The notes under the pieces are model-generated. The model ran no database searches and was not told the DNA's origin. It was given only the letters and a program-made list of their open reading frames with translations. Below are positions 1 to 4,998 of a stretch of 8,686 nucleotides of DNA, one piece after another; position 1 is the stretch's first letter; the number at the start of each line of letters is the position of its first letter. Source of the stretch: an uncultured beta proteobacterium (GTDB taxonomy: Bacteria; Pseudomonadota; Gammaproteobacteria; Burkholderiales; Burkholderiaceae); contig CAJAFJ010000213.1 of NCBI GenBank assembly GCA_903938955.1, positions 1-8,686 of the forward strand, read 5' to 3'. The position numbers and the translations under genes were made by a program.

Positions 1-710
1 ATCTGGCCGCGCTCGCGGTAAGGCGCGGGAATGGCGGCGCAGCCCGGCAGTGACAAGCCCAGCGCTTCGGCCACGGCATTCATGGTGGAGGCCGTGCCCA
101 TGGTGTTGCAGTGGCCCGCCGAGGGCGCACTGCTGCAGGCGCGCTGCAAAAATTCTTCCTCGTCAATCTCACCGGCGGCGAGTTGGCGGCGGCTGCGCCA
201 AATAACGGTGCCGGAACCGACCAGTTCGCCGTTGTGCCAGCCGTCCAGCATGGGGCCGCCGGAGAGCACGATGGCCGGAATATCGACCGTGGAGGCGGCC
301 ATGACGCCTGATGGCGTGGTTTTGTCGCAGCCGGTGGTCAGCACCACGGCGTCAATCGGGTAGCCGTACAAAATTTCGACCAGGCCCAGATAGGCCAGGT
401 TGCGGTCGAGCGCAGCCGTGGGACGGCGGCAGTTCTCAAAAATGGGGTGCACCGGGAATTCCATCGGAATGCCGCCGGCGTCGCGGATGCCGTCGCGCAC
501 GCGTTTGGCCAAATCCAGATGAATGCGGTTGCAGGGCGAGAGGTCGCTGCCGGTTTGCGCGATGCCGATGATGGGCCGGCCCGAGCGCAGTTCTTCGGGC
601 GTGAGCCCATAGTTCATAAAACGCTCAAGGTAGAGCGCGGTCATGTCCGAGCGCGCGGGGTCGGCGAACCACTCGCGGGAGCGGAAGGGGCGGCTGGGTT
701 GTCTGTCCAT
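1..710 (-). CDS. IlvD/Edd-family sugar-acid dehydratase, N-terminal part (L-arabinonate dehydratase-like)
   Basis: The gene starts with ATG at 710 and stays open to the left edge, giving 236 codons of a family usually near 570-600 residues. Three cysteines that bind the iron-sulfur cluster in this family are visible: C60 (SPCN), C128 (TTGCDKT) and C201 ([10 protein letters not shown]). D129 and K130 are the expected Mg-site residues, K130 being the lysine that is carbamylated in known structures. The spacing C60/C128/C201 matches, one residue shifted, the Cys59/127/200 I recall for Rhizobium L-arabinonate dehydratase, so an aldonate (L-arabinonate, D-fuconate, D-galactonate or D-xylonate) is a better guess than the branched-chain precursor used by IlvD. 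The product would be a 2-keto-3-deoxy acid. AGAGG at 718-722 is a Shine-Dalgarno sequence 7 nt before the start. The gene lies behind dctP and its terminator, so it probably depends on readthrough. Family is certain; substrate is inferred. Confidence 0.93.
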   Translation of the reverse strand, partial: MDRQPSRPFRSREWFADPARSDMTALYLERFMNYGLTPEELRSGRPIIGIAQTGSDLSPCNRIHLDLAKRVRDGIRDAGGIPMEFPVHPIFENCRRPTAALDRNLAYLGLVEILYGYPIDAVVLTTGCDKTTPSGVMAASTVDIPAIVLSGGPMLDGWHNGELVGSGTVIWRSRRQLAAGEIDEEEFLQRACSSAPSAGHCNTMGTASTMNAVAEALGLSLPGCAAIPAPYRERGQ

Positions 711-742
711 GTCGTAACCTCTGGCGGAAAAGTAAGGGAGAT

Positions 743-772
743 AAAAAAGGCGCGGGGCGACTGCTCCGCGCC
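743..772 (-). terminator. Rho-independent terminator after dctP
   Basis: Read on the minus strand, a 10-bp GC-rich stem (763-772 with 749-758, one G-T pair) encloses a 4-nt loop and is followed directly by six T residues (743-748). This is the classic intrinsic-terminator form. It begins 8 bases past the dctP stop codon and ends 32 bases before the dehydratase start. It should end most dctP transcripts and let only a fraction continue into the dehydratase gene. Confidence 0.88.
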
Positions 773-780
773 TGCGAGAC

Positions 781-1791
781 TTACTTTGCCGCGCCGCGGA
801 ACTTGGCCAGCTCACCCATCAGTTCGCTCGTGGTTTCTTCACCAAACTCCTTGCTGTACTTGGCCAGCACCGGTTGCAGCTTGGCGCGCATCTTGGCTTG
901 CTCGGCCGGTGGCAACGTGGTGACCTGCATGCCGAGTTTCTTCAGCTCGTCCAGCGCTTTTTCGCTGAAAGCACGGATCGCTTTGCGCTCAAACAGCGTG
1001 GCTTCACGCGCAGCCTCCTGCACAATTTTTTGCTCCTGTGCCGACAGGCCGTCCCAGGTCTTCTTGGACATCAGCAACACCCAGGCGCTGTACATGTGGC
1101 GCGACAGCACCAGGTGCTTTTGCACTTCATAGAACTTGCTGGCCAGGATGGTGGCGGGAGGGTTTTCCTGACCATCCACCGCGGCCTGTTCCATCGCCGA
1201 ATACAGTTCGGTAAAAGGCATCGGCGTGGCGTTGGTGCCCAGGGCGCTGAAGGTGTCCAGGAACAGCGGGCTCTGAATCACCCGCAGCTTGAGGCCGATA
1301 AGGTCGTCGGCCTTGTTGATCGGGCGACGCGAGTTGGTCACATGGCGAAAGCCGTTTTCCCAGTAACCCAAACCAATCAGACCTTTCTCGGGCAGCTTGG
1401 TGAGCAGCTTCTGGCCAAACGGGCCGTCCAGCACGGCATCGGCTTCTTGCTCGTTGTTGAAGGTCAGCGGCAGGTTGAGTGCGCCAAAGGGCTTGACCAG
1501 GGACATCAGGGTCGACGCGTCCGGCACCGTCATCTCCAGGCTACCGCCACGCAGCGCCGAGGTCATGGTCACGTCGTTGCCTAGCGTGCCGCTGGCATAC
1601 AACTTGGCAACCATCTTGCCGCCGCTCTTGGCCGCGAGTTGTTCGGCGAAGTGCTTGACCCCCATGGCCTGGGGATGGTCTTCGCTCAGGCCGATGCCGA
1701 CCTTGAACACGTGTTCCTTGATTTGTGCAGACACCGGGCCTGCCAACACGGCCAGCACGGCGGCGGCTACAGCGAGGGATTTCAATTTCAT
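781..1791 (-). CDS. dctP: TRAP transporter periplasmic substrate-binding protein, DctP family
   Basis: The 336-residue product has the normal DctP length. Residues 1-22 form a signal peptide (MKLK, a hydrophobic stretch, then VSA before Q23), so the protein is exported. Family features include R149 in FRHVTNS, R170 in LKLRVIQSP (the arginine that usually pairs with the ligand carboxylate), and the segment at 188-211 with [12 protein letters not shown] and VDGQENP, including N210. It would bind an organic acid and hand it to a DctQ/DctM membrane pair for sodium-driven uptake. Neither DctQ nor DctM is in the window; they may lie left of position 1. The Shine-Dalgarno AGGAGA (1797-1802) sits 5 nt before the ATG, a strong site. 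The gene is divergent from the LysR gene and upstream of a sugar-acid dehydratase, so a sugar acid is the likely ligand. The symbol is a family name only. Confidence 0.93.
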   Translation of the reverse strand: MKLKSLAVAAAVLAVLAGPVSAQIKEHVFKVGIGLSEDHPQAMGVKHFAEQLAAKSGGKMVAKLYASGTLGNDVTMTSALRGGSLEMTVPDASTLMSLVKPFGALNLPLTFNNEQEADAVLDGPFGQKLLTKLPEKGLIGLGYWENGFRHVTNSRRPINKADDLIGLKLRVIQSPLFLDTFSALGTNATPMPFTELYSAMEQAAVDGQENPPATILASKFYEVQKHLVLSRHMYSAWVLLMSKKTWDGLSAQEQKIVQEAAREATLFERKAIRAFSEKALDELKKLGMQVTTLPPAEQAKMRAKLQPVLAKYSKEFGEETTSELMGELAKFRGAAK

Positions 1792-1880
1792 GTTTGTCTC
1801 CTATGTAATGATTTTTTCGCAATGGGTTCTCCCCATCGGCGCCACGCTCGCCCGCGGGGGACTGTTTCGACGCAGGCGAG

Positions 1881-1909
1881 AGAATAGGACGGGCGCCGGT
1901 GTTGGTCTA
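1881..1909 (-). promoter_or_regulatory. Candidate dctP promoter
   Basis: On the minus strand, TAGACC (1904-1909, 4 of 6 to the -35 consensus) and TATTCT (1881-1886, 4 of 6 to the -10 consensus) are separated by 17 bp. Transcription would start near 1874, leaving a leader of about 83 nt. The hexamers are mediocre, as expected for an activator-dependent promoter. The main support is that a 19-bp operator-like site lies at the same distance from this -10 as a related site does from the dehydrogenase -10. A short inverted repeat, AATAG (1883-1887) and CTATT (1907-1911), brackets the element. Confidence 0.4.
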
Positions 1910-1928
1910 TTGAATTTTTTGCTAATAT
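1902..1928 (+). promoter_or_regulatory. Weak candidate promoter of the LysR gene
   Basis: TTGGTC (1902-1907) and TAATAT (1923-1928) have a 15-bp spacer, shorter than the preferred 16-18. Transcription would begin near 1935, only about 9 nt before the regulator ATG, so the message would be almost leaderless. That fits the absence of any Shine-Dalgarno sequence there. The -10 overlaps the edge of the 1927-1945 operator-like site, as expected for autorepression. The hexamers overlap the divergent dctP promoter. Confidence 0.25.
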
Positions 1929-1945
1929 CCATTCCAAACAGTTAT
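1927..1945. promoter_or_regulatory. Candidate LysR-type regulator binding site, dctP side
   Basis: The site reads ATCCATTCCAAACAGTTAT. It agrees at 14 of 19 ungapped positions with the site at 4711-4729, including the whole ATCCAT start and GTTAT end. The core 1931-1945 keeps T-N11-A, the usual LysR-family pattern, although its arms are only partly symmetric (3 of 5 pairs). Its core is centred at 1938, 57 bp from the end of the predicted dctP -10. It overlaps the start codon of the regulator gene, so binding could activate dctP and repress the regulator. Confidence 0.5.
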
Positions 1946-2912
1946 GACTTCCGATACTTTTCCGGGTAAACCCTTATCAATAGCGCGTGCTTGCGGGCGG
2001 CTGCGATTCCGCCATCTCCAGTTTCTGGACATCCTCGGCCAAACCCGCAACCTGCGGATCACCGCCGAGCAGATGTACATCACGCAACCGGCAGCCACCA
2101 AGATCCTGATGGACATCGAGGACATCCTGGAGGCGCGCCTGTTCGAGCGCCTGTCGCGCGGCATGCGGCCCAATGAGTTGGGCCTGTTCACGCTGCGTTA
2201 TGCCAACGCCGCGCTGGCCGGGCATGGCAAGTTCGTCGAAGAATTCAATGCCCTCAAGCAAGGGGGCCATGGTCACCTGTCGATCGGCGCCATCACGGGC
2301 TCGGCCGCGCACCTGCTGATGGCCTCGGTCACCGAAATCCAGCGTCTGCGCCCGCTGCTGGTGGTCAAAATACTGGAGCAAAGCAGTGACCAACTCATAA
2401 CCTGGTTGGCAGAGCGAAAGATTGATCTGATGATTGGGCGCTTCACCGACGAAGCGCAGCGGGCGCAATTTCAATACGAGCGCGTGGCCAGTGAATCGCT
2501 GCAGGTGGTGGCTGGGCTCAACCACCCCTTGCGCGGCGCACACGACCTGACGTTGACCGAACTGGCCCATTGGCCCTGGATTCTCTACCCACCCTCCACG
2601 GCCGTGCGCAAGGTGTCTGACGATATTTTCGGCAGCACCGGTTTCGCGCCTACGTCGGGCTTGGTCGAAACGCCTTCTTTTTTGTTTGCGCTGGAACTGA
2701 TGCAGATCACCGACATGTTGTCGCTGCAACCCACCGCGCTGGTGGACAAGTTTGTCAACCGGGGCCTGCTGGCCCGGATTCCGATTGAGCTGCCGGACCG
2801 CATGCCCGACTACGGCATGATCACGCGCCTGGGCGAGCCGCTCACCCCCTCCGCGCTGGCCTTCATGGACGTGATGCGGGAGATTGCAGGCAGCGCCGCC
2901 GACGCCAGCTGA
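1944..2912 (+). CDS. LysR-type transcriptional regulator, GbpR/GguR-like
   Basis: The 322-residue protein has an N-terminal winged helix-turn-helix at about residues 20-80 (RLRFRHLQFLDILG, then ITQPAATKILMDIE and LFERLSRGMRPNELG) and an effector-binding domain at about 107-315. The RFRHL start and the SRGMRPNE wing resemble sugar-related regulators of the GbpR/GguR type; this subgroup call is from memory and moderate. ATG 1944 is the only possible start: an in-frame stop lies at 1923-1925 and the DNA-binding domain starts by residue 20. No Shine-Dalgarno sequence is visible. The gene is divergent from dctP and converges on the semialdehyde dehydrogenase gene, so it likely controls both, with a pathway intermediate as inducer. 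Confidence 0.92.
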   Translation: MTSDTFPGKPLSIARACGRLRFRHLQFLDILGQTRNLRITAEQMYITQPAATKILMDIEDILEARLFERLSRGMRPNELGLFTLRYANAALAGHGKFVEEFNALKQGGHGHLSIGAITGSAAHLLMASVTEIQRLRPLLVVKILEQSSDQLITWLAERKIDLMIGRFTDEAQRAQFQYERVASESLQVVAGLNHPLRGAHDLTLTELAHWPWILYPPSTAVRKVSDDIFGSTGFAPTSGLVETPSFLFALELMQITDMLSLQPTALVDKFVNRGLLARIPIELPDRMPDYGMITRLGEPLTPSALAFMDVMREIAGSAADAS

Positions 2913-2941
2913 GTGGGGCCGTCCCGCCCGCGGCGACCCAC
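2913..2941. terminator. Possible hairpin between convergent genes
   Basis: The 41-bp gap between the LysR stop and the dehydrogenase stop holds a GC-rich hairpin: GTGGG plus GCCG (2913-2921) pairs with CGGC and CCCAC (2931-2941) across a 2-nt bulge and a 9-nt loop. No T-run follows on either strand, so it is not a standard intrinsic terminator. It may simply reduce readthrough in both directions. Confidence 0.3.
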
Positions 2942-2953
2942 GCGTTTAGCGCT

Positions 2954-4537
2954 TCAGACCAGGCTGTCGCGCGTCTGAACGCCGTCCACCAGGCGCTCAA
3001 TGCCCAGCGGGTTGTCGTTCTTCAGCGCATCAGGCAACAAGGCGTCCGGGAAGTTCTGGAAGCAGACCGGGCGCAGAAAGCGGTCGATTGCCAGGGTGCC
3101 CACCGAGGTGCCACGCGCGTCGGAGGTGGCCGGGTAAGGACCACCGTGCACCATGGCGTCGCAGACCTCCACCCCTGTCGGATAGCCGTTCAGCAGCAGG
3201 CGGCCCACCTTCTCTTCCAGCAAGGCCAACAGGTCCACGGACGCCAGCAGGTCGGCGGGCTCGCCGATCAGCGTGGCCGTCAACTGACCCTGCAGACCCT
3301 GCAAGGCGCGCATCAGTTCCGCCCGATCCGCCACCTCGACCACCACGGTGACCGGGCCGAAGACTTCTTCTTGCAACAAGGCATCGCCCGCCAGCAGCAG
3401 ACTTGCATCGGCCTTGAAGACCTGGGCTTGCGCCTGACGTCCGGTTTGCGCTTGACCTGCCAGGCGCGTTACGCCCGGGTGCGCCAGCAACGCCTCAAGA
3501 CCATGGCAATAGCTGGCCAAGGTGCCGGAATTGAGCAGGGTCTGCGGCGCCGCCTCGCGCATCCGCAGGCAGAGACTCTCGACAAAGGCATCAAACTCCG
3601 GCGAGCGGAGACCGATCACCAAACCCGGGTTGGTGCAAAACTGCCCGGCCCCCTGCAACACCGACGCCGCCAGCTCGGCGGCCACCTGCTCGCCGCGCAC
3701 CTGCAGCGCGCCGGGCAACACCACCACCGGGTTGATGCTGCTCATTTCGGCAAACACCGGAATCGGTTGCGGACGCGCTGCCGCCATGTCGCACAGCGCC
3801 CGCCCGCCCTTCAGGGAACCGGTGAAACCGACGGCCTGAATCGCAGGGTGTTTGACCAGCCATTCACCCACGCCACCGCCGTAGACCATGTTGAACACGC
3901 CGACCGGCATGCCGGTCCGCACGGCGGCACGAAGCATGGCATCGGCCACCCCTTCGGCCGTGGCCATGTGGCCGCTGTGTGCCTTGAACACAACCGGGCA
4001 ACCGGCCGCCAGTGCGGCAGCGGTGTCGCCGCCTGCGGTCGAAAAGGCCAGCGGAAAGTTGCTGGCCCCGAACACGGCCACCGGGCCAACGCCGATACGA
4101 CACTGGCGCAAGTCCACGCGCGGCAGCGGCGTGCGCTGGGGCTGTGCGCGGTCGATGCGGGCGCCGAGGAAATCACCGCGCCGCAGCACTTTGGCGAACA
4201 GACGCATCTGGCCGCTGGTGCGGCCACGCTCGCCCTGAATACGCGCCGCAGGCAAGGCAGTTTCGCGGCAGACGGTCGCAACAAAGACGTCGTCCAGCGC
4301 ATCCAGCTCGTCGGCGATGGCCTCCAGAAACTCGGCCCGACGCACCACCGGCAGACCGCGGTAGGCTGGGAATGCGGCGGCGGCAGCCTGGGCGGCGGCA
4401 TCCACTTCCTCGACCGTGGCCTGCATAAAGTGCTGCGGCAGCGCCTCGCCGGTAGTGGCATCCAGGCTGCGCAGAACGACGGTGCCGGCCGCGCTGCGGG
4501 CGCCACCGATGTAGTTGTAGCCAGTGTGATTCGACAT
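2954..4537 (-). CDS. Alpha-ketoglutarate semialdehyde (2,5-dioxovalerate) dehydrogenase, NAD(P)-dependent
   Basis: The 527-residue aldehyde dehydrogenase oxidises 2,5-dioxopentanoate to 2-oxoglutarate, the last step of oxidative pentose and aldarate pathways. Visible residues: N160 in VFGASNFPLAFS, K185 in PVVFKAHSGH, general base E264 in VFAEMSSINP, nucleophile C301 in GAGQFCTNPG, EEVFGP at 390-395, and the tail segment HGGPYPATSD at 465-474. The GASNFPLAFSTAGGDTAAAL and KAHSGH blocks are typical of class-III semialdehyde dehydrogenases, which prefer NADP, not of general betaine or acetaldehyde enzymes. The start chosen is ATG 4537, with AAAGGA (4544-4549) 6 nt upstream. The frame stays open to 4744, but the extra 69 codons have no family match and would cover the promoter. 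The neighbouring dehydratase, DctP and LysR genes support the assignment. The exact parent sugar acid is not determined. Confidence 0.92.
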   Translation of the reverse strand: MSNHTGYNYIGGARSAAGTVVLRSLDATTGEALPQHFMQATVEEVDAAAQAAAAAFPAYRGLPVVRRAEFLEAIADELDALDDVFVATVCRETALPAARIQGERGRTSGQMRLFAKVLRRGDFLGARIDRAQPQRTPLPRVDLRQCRIGVGPVAVFGASNFPLAFSTAGGDTAAALAAGCPVVFKAHSGHMATAEGVADAMLRAAVRTGMPVGVFNMVYGGGVGEWLVKHPAIQAVGFTGSLKGGRALCDMAAARPQPIPVFAEMSSINPVVVLPGALQVRGEQVAAELAASVLQGAGQFCTNPGLVIGLRSPEFDAFVESLCLRMREAAPQTLLNSGTLASYCHGLEALLAHPGVTRLAGQAQTGRQAQAQVFKADASLLLAGDALLQEEVFGPVTVVVEVADRAELMRALQGLQGQLTATLIGEPADLLASVDLLALLEEKVGRLLLNGYPTGVEVCDAMVHGGPYPATSDARGTSVGTLAIDRFLRPVCFQNFPDALLPDALKNDNPLGIERLVDGVQTRDSLV

Positions 4538-4560
4538 AGTGATTCCTTTAGGGGGGATAC

Positions 4561-4584
4561 GCCGGGTGCGCTGAAGCGCCCGGC
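4561..4584 (-). other. Hairpin in the dehydrogenase mRNA leader
   Basis: GCCGGG and CGCT (4561-4572) pair with AGCG and CCCGGC (4575-4584), leaving a 2-nt bulge (4567-4568) and a tiny loop. In the minus-strand transcript it lies in the predicted 120-nt leader, 23 nt before the start codon and about 11 nt upstream of the Shine-Dalgarno sequence. No T-run follows, so it is not a terminator. It could affect mRNA stability or be incidental. Confidence 0.35.
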
Positions 4585-4664
4585 AGGGGACTGAAAGTGA
4601 ATGGCCCCGAGATGAGGCCTTGGCGTGGCGTCTGGCAGCACATCCAGGCACTTCTTTGCTGCTG

Positions 4665-4694
4665 ATTCTAGGAAAACGGCCCCGATCTTCCCAA
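4665..4694 (-). promoter_or_regulatory. Candidate semialdehyde dehydrogenase promoter
   Basis: On the minus strand, TTGGGA (4689-4694, 4 of 6) and TAGAAT (4665-4670, 5 of 6) are separated by 18 bp. The start of transcription would be near 4658, giving a leader of about 120 nt. The operator-like site 4711-4729 has its core centred at about -64, a typical position for LysR-family activation. The equal spacing seen at dctP supports this promoter more than the hexamers alone do. Confidence 0.45.
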
Positions 4695-4710
4695 TGACAA
4701 ATTCGAAGCG

Positions 4711-4729
4711 ATCCATAACCAAACGTTAT
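4711..4729. promoter_or_regulatory. Candidate LysR-type regulator binding site, dehydrogenase side
   Basis: The site reads ATCCATAACCAAACGTTAT. Positions 4715-4729 form a perfect 5-bp inverted repeat, ATAAC and GTTAT around CAAAC, with the T-N11-A pattern common to LysR-family operators. It is related to the site at 1927-1945 (14 of 19 identical) and lies at the same distance from its predicted -10. The nearby LysR gene product is the natural candidate to bind it. Confidence 0.6.
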
Positions 4730-4894
4730 TGTCACAGGCATCATCGCGCGGCGTGGTGGCCTTTAGCATCCTGAAGGGTGGAGAGCATGGCTAGGGAAAA
4801 TTTCGCGCAGGTCGCCAAAAGTTAACGCAGACAAGCCGATGGACTTCGCCTACAGTTGCTATCTGATCCAACACCGCAAGGAATGGCGGCGGTG

Positions 4895-4945
4895 AGAGAC
4901 CGACATGTCCTGAGTGGGGGCACCATGTCGATGGGTGAAGTCTCT
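4895..4945. repeat. Interrupted inverted repeat upstream of SulP gene
   Basis: The left arm AGAGAC plus CGACATG (4895-4907) matches, as reverse complement, CATGTCG (4924-4930) and GTCTCT (4940-4945), with a 16-base centre and a 9-base interruption on the right arm. All 13 left-arm bases find a partner. As RNA it would be a bulged hairpin; as DNA it would be a pair of nested dyads. It ends 53 bases before the SulP start, so it could be an operator or a leader structure. No known riboswitch was recognised. Confidence 0.5.
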
Positions 4946-4976
4946 ATCTGGCATGTTTTCTGCATGTCAATCATGC
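4904..4976 (+). repeat. CATGTC repeats and GCATG-N5-CATGC dyad
   Basis: CATGTC occurs at 4904, 4924 and 4963, spaced 20 and 39 bp, with a near copy CATGTT at 4952. The last copy lies within the inverted repeat GCATG-N5-CATGC (4962-4976), 22 bases before the SulP ATG. Regular spacing near two helical turns suggests sites on one face of the DNA for a repressor or activator. The binding protein is unknown. Confidence 0.45.
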
Positions 4977-4998
4977 TTGAATTACCAAGGATAGACAG

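Larger units (their letters stand above)
4538..4998. other. Divergent control region between the dehydrogenase and SulP genes
   Basis: This 461-bp stretch has no convincing gene. Its left half carries the leader, promoter and operator-like site of the minus-strand dehydrogenase. Its right half (about 4745-4998) serves the plus-strand SulP gene and holds a long interrupted dyad, three CATGTC repeats and a GCATG-N5-CATGC inverted repeat. I could not identify a sigma-70 promoter for SulP with confidence. The stretch 4745-4890 shows nothing I recognise. Confidence 0.7.

Noticed and set aside
1847..1880. CTCGCC and GGCGAG inverted repeat in the dctP leader
   Set aside because: It is a 6-bp GC-rich match across a 22-base spacer, expected by chance in this composition; no counterpart exists at the dehydrogenase promoter.
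3146..4594. Long plus-strand open frame of 482 codons opposite the dehydrogenase
   Set aside because: Its translation is rich in His, Gln and Arg, has no recognisable domain, and mirrors codon bias of the true gene on the other strand.
4538..4744. 69-codon N-terminal extension of the aldehyde dehydrogenase frame
   Set aside because: It has no resemblance to the family, contains the predicted promoter and operator, and lacks a good ribosome-binding site at its start; ATG 4537 has one.
4839..4895. Possible 18-residue leader peptide upstream of the SulP gene
   Set aside because: There is no Shine-Dalgarno sequence, no link to the downstream dyad except its end point, and such short frames are common by chance.
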